From Bifidobacteriaceae bacterium (GTDB taxonomy: Bacteria > Actinomycetota > Actinomycetes > Actinomycetales > WQXJ01): a stretch of DNA of 32,659 nt. The stretch covers positions 1 through 32,659 of the forward strand of contig JAIROU010000146.1 of the NCBI GenBank assembly GCA_031257375.1, written 5' to 3'. Below are positions 1-10,209 of the stretch, piece by piece. Within the stretch, counting starts at the first letter, position 1; the number at the start of each line of letters is the position of its first letter. Below the pieces are notes generated by a model. The model did not search any database and was not told the origin of the DNA. It worked only from the letters and a program-made list of their open reading frames with translations. Made by a program: the position numbers and the translations under genes.

Positions 1-2
1 AG

Positions 3-3000
3 ACGCCGGACGCGGCGCTGCCGGTCAAATACCCGGAGATCTTCGCCCCCGACGCCGACCTTGGCGGGCTGACCCCGCTGGCGGCGGCGCGCGCCGCCGA
101 CCGCGCGGCCAGGCACGAGCTGTGGTTCACCGAGCAGGTCGACGCGGCCGTGGCGGCGGTCACCGGCGAGACCAAGCTCGACGACCTGATGTCGGCCGCC
201 GAAGACCAGATCGCCGCCGGGCGGGAACTGGCCCTGCCCGCCGAGCTGGTCTCATTCGACGACCAGATCGCCGCGTTGCAGCGGACCTTGTGGCAGCGGA
301 TCACCAAGCCGATCCCCGGCGAAAACGCCGTTAGCACATTCGACCGCTGGATGAGCGAAAACCTGGTCACCGGGGAAGCCGGCCAACCCGGCGCCTGGGC
401 GATAGACATCGACAACGTGGCCCGCCTGTCCGGGCAAAACAGTTACGCCGTGGCAACCGACTTGGCCGAGTACCTGTCCGAATCGACGCCACCCGACGTG
501 CCTCTAAGCTCCCGGCTGTTGGGCGAGGACGCGCGGCGGGCGACCTGGCTGGACCGGATGGTCAAGTTCGACCCCGCCACCGCCCAGCCGGTGGACTTGG
601 ACCAGGCCGTGGACGACGTGGTGAGCTTTGACCAGGCCGTGGACGACATGTCCGGCGCGGCGTTCCCCGTGCGATCCCTGGTCGCCTTGGGGATTCGGGA
701 CACTTTGGAAACCCACGGCGTGGGCGACATCGCCATCGAGGTGGACCAAGCCGGCGTCCTCCAATGGAGCGGGACCAGAACTGTCGTCAACACCGCCGGC
801 GCCAAACCCGTCTCCCAGCGAATAATCGGCCAGATCGGCAAAATCCACCCAATGGGCGCGCTGGGCGAGGTTTACCGCACCAGTTTGCTGACCGGCGACA
901 CCGAGATGATCGTGCCCGGCCACACCGTCAACGTGGCCGGGGGTCCAGGCTCCTTCTACGAGCGGATGCGGCTGACCTCATACGCCGACCAAATCACGCA
1001 GGCGGCGCGCATCCAAGTGGCGGAAGACCTGTTGGGCGCCAAATATCACGACGGCGCCCACCGGGTCGACTCGTCTTCGGCTCTGACCAGGGTTTTGACC
1101 AGCCAATACGATGTGCGCCTGCCCGGAAATTACTTGGAATCCGTCCAAGGGGACGCGGCAGAACTGGCGCGCCGCGAAATCGTGGTGGGCGAATACGCCC
1201 GCCGGGTCAGAATGCCGGACACGGTGGCCGACAGTTTCACCGAGGTGTGGCGGGCCTCCTACGAGGGCGAGTCCCGCCAGGCGGCGTCGCGCTGCCGGAC
1301 GACTTTCACCGACCTGGGGATGCGCACCCCAGCCATTTTGGACGCCAGGGGCGAAGGCGGCGTGTTCGACGGAGATTTCACCAACGACTCCGACCCAGGG
1401 CGGTTGCGGCTGCTGGCGGCGGCGGCCGACGTGGACGGGTATGGCCGGGTTTTGGTCAACGCCGAGCGGGCCGGCGAGATGGTCGCCGCCGGTTTCAAAC
1501 CGACCGACTCCAACCTGGTGAAATTGTTCGGCGCGAACATCTCGCGGAACGCCATGGACCGCCGTCGGATGGCGAAAGCCAACGCGCTGAGCGCCAACCG
1601 GCAAACCGAGCCCGTCCACGCCGCCCAGATCGCTCTGCGCGGCTGGACCATGGAAGACGGTTTTGTCGTCTCGCGCCAGTTCGCCGAGGCCAACGGCGTG
1701 CCCGACCCCGAAACCGGTTTGACGCGGCCTTTGACGGTGGGCGACAAACTGAGCGACAACCACGGCAACAAGGGCGTCATCGCCTATGTGACCCAGATGG
1801 AGGCCGACCGCGACGACTATGTTGAAGCCCTGTTCGCGGCCAACCCCGAGCTGGGCGTGGTGTACTCGCCGCTCAGCCCGCTCAGCCGTTTCAACGGCAG
1901 CCTCATCCATGAGGCGGCTGGCAGAGAAGTCCGCCCGTTGACGCTGCCCGACGGCCAGCAACCGGCCAGCCCGGCGGCGGCGCCGACCATGGCCCCGCTG
2001 CGGTTCATCGTCTCCCACATGACGGTGGATGTCGGGACCAGGGCTTACGGCGACGATTACGAGGCCGCCGAGCCCGGCGACATGTCGCCCGCCGAGCAGG
2101 CCACCCGTCCGGCGGCGCTGTTTTCCGCCGCCACATCCAAGCCCGTCAGCGTCGGGCGGTCGTTTTCCGCCCAAGCCGGCTGGGTGCTGTCGGCCAAAGG
2201 CGCGGACAAGATCGCCGCCGAACTGTTCGCGGACAAAGGCGTCGCGCTGTCCAGGGCCGCCGAATACCTTCAAATGGTCGGCGTGTCGCTCAAAACGGAC
2301 GGCTCGCTGGCGCTGATCGACGCCGACGCGCTGGCCGGGTTGGGCGACCAGGAGATCGCCCAGGCGCGCGGCGGGCGCAGAGCCGTCGACCCGTTGGACG
2401 GCGCGAGCTTCGCCGAGGCGTTCGGCCAATACGGCGGCGACATGATCGTTCCCGCCGGATGGGATCTGGAGTTCCCCGCCGCGCCCGTCCGCGAGGGCGA
2501 GCGGCCGCCTGAGGCCAGGCATTTGGCCCGCCTGGCCGACGGGCGCCAACTGCTGCCCGTTTTGCCCGCCAGCCTGCGGGTCGGCCGGAACGGCATGGCC
2601 CACGAGTACTCGGAGAAATACCAGATCATTTTCGAGCAGATCCAAGCCCACGCCGAGGCCGAGCATTTGGACGACCCGCAAAGGCGGGCCGCCGTCCAAT
2701 CACTGGCGCTGGGCCGGGCGCGCGGGTCTTGGAACACGTTGGCCAATCTGGCGCTCAGCCGCGAGATCGCCTCCCGGCACGGGATTTTCCGCCGAGACCT
2801 GCTCGGCGCCACGCCGGCCCACTCGGCCAACGCCGTGTGGTCGGCCGACCCCAGGCTGGATTTGGACGAGATCGCGGTCGGGCCGGGGTTGGCCGCCTCG
2901 CTCGGGCTGGCGGACCACCGCGAAACCGACGGCGACGGGCCGGACCAGCGGGTGCTGATCTTCCGCGACCCGGTGCAGCACGACGGCGGCGTGCGGTACA

Positions 3001-5432
3001 TGAAAGTCCGCGTGGACCCAGCCGTCAAAGGGGTGCGCATCAACCCGGTGATGGTCAAATCGTTCGACGGCGACTTCGACGGCGACACGGTTGGTTTGAT
3101 CCGCTTGGACTCCCAAGAGGCGTTCGAGCAGGCGGTGGAGCAATTCGATGTCTTGGCCAACCTGTTGGACCGGCGCGGCGAGACGACCATGGGGTTGGCT
3201 GGCCAAACCGAGCAGGTGGTCAACCCGTTGAACCTGCACACCGACGCCGACCTGGCCATCGGCGAGCAACTGGCTGGCGCGGGCTTGGCCCAGGAGCGCG
3301 AGCAAATCAATTTTTCGCTGTGGGCGGGGCAAATCGACGGCGCCGAAGGCTTGCGGCGCTTGAACCAGTGGGCTCACGCGGCTTTGGCCAACGCCGACGC
3401 CCGGCTCGGTCTGCGTTTCGACGATTTGGGGGTCTATTTGGAGTCGGTCAAAGCCGTCAACGTGGACACCGGGGCGAAAGGCAACCTGGACAAGCTGGCC
3501 GTTTTCACCCAGTACGCCCAACTCGGCTCGCCGCTCGTGTCAGAGGCCATGTCGCGAAAGTCGCTCCAAGCCGGCCAAATGTGGGGCTCGAACATAATCA
3601 AGGCGGGTCTCCATGCTGGCCACATCGCCGACGAGGGCGTCAATGTCGCCCTCGTGGTCAAAAAAGCCGTCGGCTTGGCCGGGGTCAAACAGTATCAAAG
3701 CGCACGGGCGTTGCGCGGCGAAGGCCCAGAGGCGATGACAGCCGTCTTGGGGCTGTCGGCCGCCGTCAACCAAGGGCTGCTGCAAGCCAAACACGACCCG
3801 GTGCAAGCCATGGACTTGTTCACCGATGTGCAAACAGCGGTGTCGATACTGTGGGACGGCGACATCCCCGCCCGTCTGGGGGAGGGCCGGTGGTTCGCGG
3901 CCAACGGGAGCGGGGAAGGGCGCTCCCCGGTCACGGCGGACGAGTGGGTCGAGGCGGCCCAGATGATTTTCAACGACCGGATGGGGTTGAGGGTTTCCGC
4001 CCAGATGATCCGGCAGGTGGCGGACACGTTGGCAATCGGCGGCGACATGGGCTCGATCACCGCCGCAAACGGCGCCCCGCTGGACATGATCGCCTACGTG
4101 GAAGGTGCCAAAGCCAAACCGCTCTCCGTGATGGGGCCGCTGCTCCACATCGCCGCCAAAGGCGGGAACCTTTACGACGGCCCCCACGCCATGTTCGCGC
4201 CGAAAGCCATCCGCCAAGCTCAAAACCTGGGCCAAGAAGCCGAGGCGCTGGTCGACGCGACCGCTCAGGCCGACAACCCCCGCCGAGCCGACGAGGGGCG
4301 CCGCTACAACGACGCCGAGGCCAGGCGGGCCGAGCGCGAGAAGCTGTTCAACCCGGCCGAGCCGGAGGCCGTCACTTTTGAGCTGGTGGAGATGCCGGAC
4401 GGCTCGACCCGCATGAGGGCGGTCAACATCGAGGGCGTCGAGCCCGACACGCTTGGCGGGGTGGTGGGCGAAGGCGTCAAAGTGGCGCACGACGGGTCGT
4501 GGATCGGATTTGACGCCCAAGTGACCGGCCATTCGATTTTGGAGTGCAACGCCTGGGTGGTTGACACCGCGCAAGTTCATGCCTCCCACCTGGTCAACAG
4601 CTATGTGGAAGGCCAAGCCCGCGTCGTGGACTCCAAGCTGTGCGCCGTCTACGCGGGCGACAACGCCCATTTGTGGCGTGTGGTCGCGCCCACCGGGAGC
4701 GGCAAAGTCATGTTCAGCGACAGTTCCAGGACAAGCATGGTTTCCATCGACCGGTCCAAGGGCGATGTCGAAGTGTTCGGCAAAGCCGACATTTCCGGGC
4801 GGATGCATGGGATGGACAGCCGGCGGAACCCGGTTCGCGTCATCGGCGCGGGCGAGTACGGCGAGGTAGGCAGCGCGCCCACCCACGAGATCAAAGACGG
4901 CCGCATGGTCGCCATCGACATCCCCGGCGTGGAGGCGGGGACAATCGGCGCCAAAGTGTTTGGCGACAGCACCATCGCGCAGGACGGCTCGTGGGCCGAT
5001 GAAAACTCGGCGCTGGTGAGCAGTCGTCTGTCTGAGAGCCAGGTCGCCCGCAGTTTCATCGCCGAGTCCAATCTGACACGCTCCCGCGTGCAAGACTCCG
5101 TGGTGAACCAGTCTGCGTTGTGGAATTGGCAAGCCGTCAGGGTGCAAATCGACGAGTGCGTGTTGGAAGTCGGCGAATCATTTGGCGAAGGTCGCAACCA
5201 GCACGCTTTGCGCCAAATCCGCACCACGGGCAGGCATGGAATATCGGTGGCGAACAGCGAGATCGAGCGGTTGGAGCTAGACGCCAGCGCCGGGCCTGTG
5301 GCGTTGAACGGGGTGAAAGCCAGCACCCCAACCAGTTTGGGCGCCGGGGAGTGGACTGACGCCGCCGTCCGTCAAACAATCGGTCAAGGCAGTCCGGCGG
5401 CCCAGCCGGCGGCGGCGGCGCTGAGCGTCTGA
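3..5432 (+). CDS. Single-polypeptide (fused beta/beta'-like) multisubunit-type RNA polymerase with beta-helix-like C-terminal tail; 5' end truncated by window edge
   Basis: The frame is open from nt 3 (TPDAALPVKYPEIFAPDADL...) to TGA at 5430-5432; the track start at 150 is an internal GTG. beta motifs: GWTMEDGFVVS, VGDKLSDNHGNKGVIAYV, YSPLSPLSRFNGSLIHE. beta' motif: VRINPVMVKSFDGDFDGDTVGLIRLDSQEAFEQA (compare NADFDGDQMAVH). Confidence 0.9.
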   Translation, partial: TPDAALPVKYPEIFAPDADLGGLTPLAAARAADRAARHELWFTEQVDAAVAAVTGETKLDDLMSAAEDQIAAGRELALPAELVSFDDQIAALQRTLWQRITKPIPGENAVSTFDRWMSENLVTGEAGQPGAWAIDIDNVARLSGQNSYAVATDLAEYLSESTPPDVPLSSRLLGEDARRATWLDRMVKFDPATAQPVDLDQAVDDVVSFDQAVDDMSGAAFPVRSLVALGIRDTLETHGVGDIAIEVDQAGVLQWSGTRTVVNTAGAKPVSQRIIGQIGKIHPMGALGEVYRTSLLTGDTEMIVPGHTVNVAGGPGSFYERMRLTSYADQITQAARIQVAEDLLGAKYHDGAHRVDSSSALTRVLTSQYDVRLPGNYLESVQGDAAELARREIVVGEYARRVRMPDTVADSFTEVWRASYEGESRQAASRCRTTFTDLGMRTPAILDARGEGGVFDGDFTNDSDPGRLRLLAAAADVDGYGRVLVNAERAGEMVAAGFKPTDSNLVKLFGANISRNAMDRRRMAKANALSANRQTEPVHAAQIALRGWTMEDGFVVSRQFAEANGVPDPETGLTRPLTVGDKLSDNHGNKGVIAYVTQMEADRDDYVEALFAANPELGVVYSPLSPLSRFNGSLIHEAAGREVRPLTLPDGQQPASPAAAPTMAPLRFIVSHMTVDVGTRAYGDDYEAAEPGDMSPAEQATRPAALFSAATSKPVSVGRSFSAQAGWVLSAKGADKIAAELFADKGVALSRAAEYLQMVGVSLKTDGSLALIDADALAGLGDQEIAQARGGRRAVDPLDGASFAEAFGQYGGDMIVPAGWDLEFPAAPVREGERPPEARHLARLADGRQLLPVLPASLRVGRNGMAHEYSEKYQIIFEQIQAHAEAEHLDDPQRRAAVQSLALGRARGSWNTLANLALSREIASRHGIFRRDLLGATPAHSANAVWSADPRLDLDEIAVGPGLAASLGLADHRETDGDGPDQRVLIFRDPVQHDGGVRYMKVRVDPAVKGVRINPVMVKSFDGDFDGDTVGLIRLDSQEAFEQAVEQFDVLANLLDRRGETTMGLAGQTEQVVNPLNLHTDADLAIGEQLAGAGLAQEREQINFSLWAGQIDGAEGLRRLNQWAHAALANADARLGLRFDDLGVYLESVKAVNVDTGAKGNLDKLAVFTQYAQLGSPLVSEAMSRKSLQAGQMWGSNIIKAGLHAGHIADEGVNVALVVKKAVGLAGVKQYQSARALRGEGPEAMTAVLGLSAAVNQGLLQAKHDPVQAMDLFTDVQTAVSILWDGDIPARLGEGRWFAANGSGEGRSPVTADEWVEAAQMIFNDRMGLRVSAQMIRQVADTLAIGGDMGSITAANGAPLDMIAYVEGAKAKPLSVMGPLLHIAAKGGNLYDGPHAMFAPKAIRQAQNLGQEAEALVDATAQADNPRRADEGRRYNDAEARRAEREKLFNPAEPEAVTFELVEMPDGSTRMRAVNIEGVEPDTLGGVVGEGVKVAHDGSWIGFDAQVTGHSILECNAWVVDTAQVHASHLVNSYVEGQARVVDSKLCAVYAGDNAHLWRVVAPTGSGKVMFSDSSRTSMVSIDRSKGDVEVFGKADISGRMHGMDSRRNPVRVIGAGEYGEVGSAPTHEIKDGRMVAIDIPGVEAGTIGAKVFGDSTIAQDGSWADENSALVSSRLSESQVARSFIAESNLTRSRVQDSVVNQSALWNWQAVRVQIDECVLEVGESFGEGRNQHALRQIRTTGRHGISVANSEIERLELDASAGPVALNGVKASTPTSLGAGEWTDAAVRQTIGQGSPAAQPAAAALSV

Positions 5433-5438
5433 GAGCAA

Positions 5439-5479
5439 AAACCCCCCTGGGCGGCGCCAAGCGCCGCCCAGGGGGGTTT
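5439..5479. terminator. Bidirectional intrinsic terminator between convergent genes
   Basis: Perfect 19-bp inverted repeat AAACCCCCCTGGGCGGCGC-CAA-GCGCCGCCCAGGGGGGTTT located between the stop codons of the RNAP and UvrD-like genes. Confidence 0.85.
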
Positions 5480-5482
5480 CCA

Positions 5483-8209
5483 CTACTCGAACAGGTGGGC
5501 GTATTTCTCAGCCGCAGCCTTGAAAGCGGCCTCATCCGCGTTCGGGTTGTGGGCCAACACCTCCAGACGCACCCGGTCAGCCAGAATTCGCCGCCAAGCC
5601 GTTTGGATCTGCTGGTTCGACCCGACCGTGATGATCATCGTTTGATGCCTGGCCCTGGTCAAAGCGACGTAGTACAACCGGATAGCCTCCTGGGAGTTCA
5701 ACCGGTCGGTGTCGACCACCACCACGGTGGCGTCAAACTCCAAGCCTTTGGCCGAGTGGATGGTGCCCGCCGACAGTTGGGCGTGATCGGTTTTGCGCTG
5801 CCCGTTCATGCGCGACAGGTTGGCCGAACGCTTCCGGTTGATCGACGCCTCGAACTGGAGGACGCTGCCCGTGAACACCGTCAACGCCGTCTCACGGGCG
5901 TCCGGGTAACGCAGGTCGGACTCGACCGGCAGACCGCCGATGACAGTTTTCAACAACGGGGCGTTCGCCAACCACCAGTCTTGCGCCGCTTTGAACGTGG
6001 TCGGATCGTCGGTCAGCGAGGCTGTCACCGGCGAGCCGGCCAGCGACGGGACGTTTGACGGGTCGACCACCCCGGCCAAAGCCGAGAAGTACAGCGGCCA
6101 CAAGTGCGGGTCGCCGCTTTTCGCGACCTGGCCCCAAGCACTCGACACCAGCACCCAAGACAAACCGGTGAACGCCTTGCCTCTGGCCGAGGTCAAATTG
6201 GCGGCCTCCACCCCCAACTGGTCGGCGATGTGGGCGGTCAGATTGGTCGAGACCCGGCCGGTCGGCGTCAACACGCCAACCGTCCAATCTTTCCCCAACC
6301 ACCGCCGCACCAGGGCCTCAACCCCAAAACCGTAAATGGCTTCCTCAACCCTTTGGCGGCACAGCCTGAACCAGGTGGTCTCGGCGTCGACCAGCCGCAC
6401 ATTGGCGGCGAACTCGGCCGGGCTGGAAACCCGCAAATTGTCGGACAGCAGCGAGATGTTGGTCACATTGGTGGCCGACGCCTGCTCCAGAAACACGTTC
6501 CCCACGTCCAAGATGTCCTGGTTGGACCGGTAGTTGGTGGTCAGGCTCACCGTTTTCGCCGTCTGGGACGACGCCAACGACACCAGCGCGTCAGGGCTTG
6601 CCCCGCGAAACTGGTACAGGTTTTGCGACGGGTCGCCGATGATGAACAAGTTCATCCCGGCCGCCAGCGCCGCCCGCAATGTGACATCAAGCTCGACGGT
6701 GGAGGTGTCTTGCGCCTCGTCCACCATCAGAAACCTCACCCCGGCGAACGTTTTGGCCAACGCGCCGGGGTTGGCGGTGATGATGTGCTCGACCAGCGGC
6801 GCGATCATGTCAAGGGTGATCAGCTCGACCAAGTTCACGATTTCGACGATCTTAGAAGGGTGGTCCAGAATCAGCGACCGCAAATCTTCGATCCGGGCGG
6901 GGTCGACCGAGAACCGGCTGGTCGCCCGGACGGCCGCCATCAACGTGACATAGACCGACTCCAGATGGGCCGGCACTTTAGGCCGGTGGATCGCCAAAGC
7001 GTTGAGCAACTGCGCGGGCTCGACAATATTGGCTTTGGCGATATGGTTGCGCACCACGTTCATCAGCATGGCGGCGAACGTGGTGGTTTTCACCGGTGTG
7101 TGAGCCCGGCCCACCATCGCGTCCACGGCGGCGTTGGTGAACGACATGACCGCGACCTGCTCCGGCGACACGCCGCATTTGACCAACGCGGCGATGCGGG
7201 CCGCCATGGTGGAGGTCTTGCCCGACCCGGCGCCCGCCACCACCATGGTCAGCGGCCCCGGCTCGCAGATGGCCGCCCACTGCTGGTCGGAGACCAGCAA
7301 GCCTTCTGAGCGCAGTTCGGCCCTGAGCGCTTGGGGGTCGGCTTGGCCGATCGGGTTGGCGGCCATCTGGCCGGCGGTGATCGCCTGGCTCAAAGCGTCC
7401 AATGTGGCGGTCAAACCCAGGCGGGCCGACTTGGCTTGCAACAGTTTGCGGGCGTCCTCGGGGATGCCGCAAACCATCATCCGCCGATAGACCCGCGACC
7501 AGGCGCTGGTGGTCGAACCAGACCGGTCCATGGCCTCCAGCGCGTCGACGATCTGCCGCGTGATCGGTTGCGAAATATGATTGCCCGCCGCCATCTGGCC
7601 GAGCAAGCCGAGCAAGTTGCAGACATGGCGCTCAAGCAGGGAAACCTTGGCTTGGTCGTCGGCCGCGTCGGTCAGGTCGGTCGCCCAATCGGCCAAAACC
7701 TGGGCGATGGGGTAGCCGTCCGGCCGCCCCGCCTCCAAATGGTCGACGACGTTTTTCGGCAAGAAACGCTTGATCTCGCTGAACCCCCCAACACGGCGGT
7801 CAAACTTCGCCCCGCGACGGCCGACCGACCAGACGATCCCGACTTTGACCGCGGTCCTGTTGGTCATCGTGTCGGTGTGGGATTGGATGACCGCCCTCAC
7901 AGGCACAACGGCGGTGTCGTCGACCAACATGCCGGCGCCCGCCAGCACGTCGAAATCGCCAGCCACCGACTCCGGGATCAGCGGCACAATCCGAAACTTG
8001 TCCTCAGCGGTGTAAACGCTGATCGGCAACCGGGCGGCTTGGTCGAAGTCAGGCGGGGCGACCTCCAAAGCGGCGGCCGGGACGATGTTGAGACGACCGG
8101 TGGGCTTGCCGGGGGCGCCGGTCAAATCAGGATGAAACCAGGTCGCCCTGGCCGGCGGTTTGACCGTGGACAAAACTGCGGACGACAAGTCGTCAAGGTT
8201 GATTGGCAT
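5483..8209 (-). CDS. UvrD/PcrA-like superfamily 1 DNA helicase
   Basis: 908 aa. Motifs: VVAGAGSGKTSTMAARIAAL (I), FLMVDEAQDTS (II), FIIGDPSQNLYQFRGA (III), TTNYRSNQDIL (IV), TIHSAKGLEFDATVVV (V), LYYVALTRARH (VI). SD AGGAG upstream of ATG. Confidence 0.93.
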   Translation of the reverse strand: MPINLDDLSSAVLSTVKPPARATWFHPDLTGAPGKPTGRLNIVPAAALEVAPPDFDQAARLPISVYTAEDKFRIVPLIPESVAGDFDVLAGAGMLVDDTAVVPVRAVIQSHTDTMTNRTAVKVGIVWSVGRRGAKFDRRVGGFSEIKRFLPKNVVDHLEAGRPDGYPIAQVLADWATDLTDAADDQAKVSLLERHVCNLLGLLGQMAAGNHISQPITRQIVDALEAMDRSGSTTSAWSRVYRRMMVCGIPEDARKLLQAKSARLGLTATLDALSQAITAGQMAANPIGQADPQALRAELRSEGLLVSDQQWAAICEPGPLTMVVAGAGSGKTSTMAARIAALVKCGVSPEQVAVMSFTNAAVDAMVGRAHTPVKTTTFAAMLMNVVRNHIAKANIVEPAQLLNALAIHRPKVPAHLESVYVTLMAAVRATSRFSVDPARIEDLRSLILDHPSKIVEIVNLVELITLDMIAPLVEHIITANPGALAKTFAGVRFLMVDEAQDTSTVELDVTLRAALAAGMNLFIIGDPSQNLYQFRGASPDALVSLASSQTAKTVSLTTNYRSNQDILDVGNVFLEQASATNVTNISLLSDNLRVSSPAEFAANVRLVDAETTWFRLCRQRVEEAIYGFGVEALVRRWLGKDWTVGVLTPTGRVSTNLTAHIADQLGVEAANLTSARGKAFTGLSWVLVSSAWGQVAKSGDPHLWPLYFSALAGVVDPSNVPSLAGSPVTASLTDDPTTFKAAQDWWLANAPLLKTVIGGLPVESDLRYPDARETALTVFTGSVLQFEASINRKRSANLSRMNGQRKTDHAQLSAGTIHSAKGLEFDATVVVVDTDRLNSQEAIRLYYVALTRARHQTMIITVGSNQQIQTAWRRILADRVRLEVLAHNPNADEAAFKAAAEKYAHLFE

Positions 8210-8226
8210 AACGGCTCCTATCAGGA

Positions 8227-10164
8227 TCAGGGCAATGCGGCCAAAGCCGCCACCGCGGCCTGCTGGGCGCGGCGGCGGGCGGCGATGCGCCCAGGGCGGG
8301 CGCCCAACGCCGGGTTGAAAGTTTCATCGACCAGGGCGTCCAACTCGGCCTGGGGCAGCGCGCGGTCGATCGCATCGGCCAGGCGGGGCGACGCTTTGAC
8401 GGCGCCGTCGACCAGCTCGGTGTAATGCGCGGCGATGATTTGCGCCAAATGCTCGCGGGTCAGCGCCGCGAACGCCACCAGATGCTCGAACCGGCCGATC
8501 AGCTCCGACGGGAACTCGTTCTCCAAGGCGGCGATCATCGAGCCGCGAGACACGGCCCGCGGGCTGTTTCCGGCGGTGAAACCGACTGGGCGCAAAACGG
8601 TGGTCGCAAGCCTTGAGCCGGCGTTGGTGGTGGCGATGACGATGGCGTGGGAGAAATCCACCACCTTGCCCATGGCGGTGCGCAGATGGCCCTCATCCAA
8701 CACCGACAGGAACAGCTTGTGGATTTGCGGGTGGGCTTTGTCGAACTCGTCCAGCAAAACCACCCTGGTCGGGTTGGCGTCCAAAACGTCGAACGGCAGC
8801 TCGGCCGCCGAGTTGGACCCGATATAGCCTGGGCCAGACCCGACCAGCTTCGAGACATCGTGCTCGTGGGCGTACTCCGACATGTTCAACACGATCGGGT
8901 TCTCGCCGGTCAGATGGCGCGACAGCACCTTGGTCGCCTCGGTTTTGCCGACGCCAGACGGCCCCATCAGCATCCAGGTGGCCGGTTTGCGGTCGTCTGA
9001 GACGCCAAGGTTGACCGACATGAGCGCCACAGCCTGGCTGATCTGATCGATCGCGTCATCTTGGCCGACCAGCCGGTCTTTGAGCTGGGCGGCCAAAGTC
9101 GCCCTCGACGCGGTGGCGATGCCGCGCGAATTGCCGGACACCAAGCGGTGGGCCACCTCGCGCAGCCGCCCCACCGTGATCGGCAGCGGCCCCGCCCGCA
9201 ACGCCGCCACATCCGCGGTCAAATTGGCGGCGGCGCAAGCCGTGTAGTAGTTGACGATCGTGTCGGCCAAAGTCTGGTCCAACAACGTCAACGCCGAATC
9301 AGGCCGATGCTGGTCGGCCCGACGCATCGCGTCGGACACCGCCACCACCTGCTCGACCAAAGCGTCGTCCACAGAGGTCAAACCGCCGTGGTGGGCCACC
9401 AGGCGCGGCGCCGCCTCGCGCAAGATGGCGACAGTCTGGCCGGGGGTCAACTCGTCGACCTGCAACGTGGAAAACCGGCGCGTGAACGCCGGGTCGGCCG
9501 TCAAAGCCTTCAACTCGCCAACCGTGGTCGCCCCGATGACGGCGATGTCGCCACGCGCCAACGCCGGCTTCAAGATTTGGGCGATCTTCGAGTACATCGG
9601 CGACGTGTCGCCCGACAGTTGGTGGATCTCGTCGATGAAAATGATGGCCGCGTTGTCCGGGTCGGCCGCGAACTCGATGGCCCGCAGCACTTTGGCCTCC
9701 AACTGGCCGACCAGGGAGCAACCGGCCACCAAGGCGGCCAGTGGCAACTCGAAAATGGTTTTAAACGCCAACGCGGCGGGCACGCGCGGATCGCCGTCGG
9801 CTATCATCGCCGCCAACGCCTCGACCACCCGCGTCTTGCCGACGCCGGCCGGCCCCACCAACAGCGGGTTCGGCTTCCAACGCCGGGTCAGCACCGCCAT
9901 CACCTGGCGGATCAAACCGTCGCGGAACAAAGTCTGCCCGGTGGTGCGGGCGAACTTCTCGTTGTAGTCGATCAGAATGTCCAGCTCGTCGCTCCCGTCC
10001 GGGTTGAAGCCCGGCGGCGGGGCGAACGGGCCGCCCCCAGCCTGGGCGAGAATGCTCGCCACCGCCTGGGCGTTCGCGCCAGACCCCGCCGCCCCGCCGG
10101 CGCCGGGATTGCCGGGATCGTCGTCAGCCGGGTCGGCGGGGTTGGTGAAATCGGTCAAAGGCAT
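8227..10164 (-). CDS. ClpA/ClpB-like AAA+ ATPase with two nucleotide-binding domains
   Basis: 645 aa. LLVGPAGVGKTRVVEALA, IIFIDEIHQLSGD, then second AAA: MLMGPSGVGKTEATKVLSRHL, RVVLLDEFDKAHPQIHKLFLSVLDEGHLR. SD AAGGAG. Confidence 0.9.
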   Translation of the reverse strand: MPLTDFTNPADPADDDPGNPGAGGAAGSGANAQAVASILAQAGGGPFAPPPGFNPDGSDELDILIDYNEKFARTTGQTLFRDGLIRQVMAVLTRRWKPNPLLVGPAGVGKTRVVEALAAMIADGDPRVPAALAFKTIFELPLAALVAGCSLVGQLEAKVLRAIEFAADPDNAAIIFIDEIHQLSGDTSPMYSKIAQILKPALARGDIAVIGATTVGELKALTADPAFTRRFSTLQVDELTPGQTVAILREAAPRLVAHHGGLTSVDDALVEQVVAVSDAMRRADQHRPDSALTLLDQTLADTIVNYYTACAAANLTADVAALRAGPLPITVGRLREVAHRLVSGNSRGIATASRATLAAQLKDRLVGQDDAIDQISQAVALMSVNLGVSDDRKPATWMLMGPSGVGKTEATKVLSRHLTGENPIVLNMSEYAHEHDVSKLVGSGPGYIGSNSAAELPFDVLDANPTRVVLLDEFDKAHPQIHKLFLSVLDEGHLRTAMGKVVDFSHAIVIATTNAGSRLATTVLRPVGFTAGNSPRAVSRGSMIAALENEFPSELIGRFEHLVAFAALTREHLAQIIAAHYTELVDGAVKASPRLADAIDRALPQAELDALVDETFNPALGARPGRIAARRRAQQAAVAALAALP

Positions 10165-10209
10165 GGGGTGCTCCTTGCGTCGAAAGGTGGATTGGATTGG
10201 CGGGGGCGC

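Noticed and set aside
601-648. Tandem duplication GACCAGGCCGTGGACGAC inside the RNAP gene
   Set aside because: Short in-frame local duplication (DQAVDD twice); nothing further to support significance.
978-5147. Long minus-strand ORFs opposite the RNAP gene (978..2699, 2270..3310, 3540..5147)
   Set aside because: R/P/A/G-rich antisense frames typical of GC-rich DNA; they oppose a frame with clear conserved RNAP motifs.
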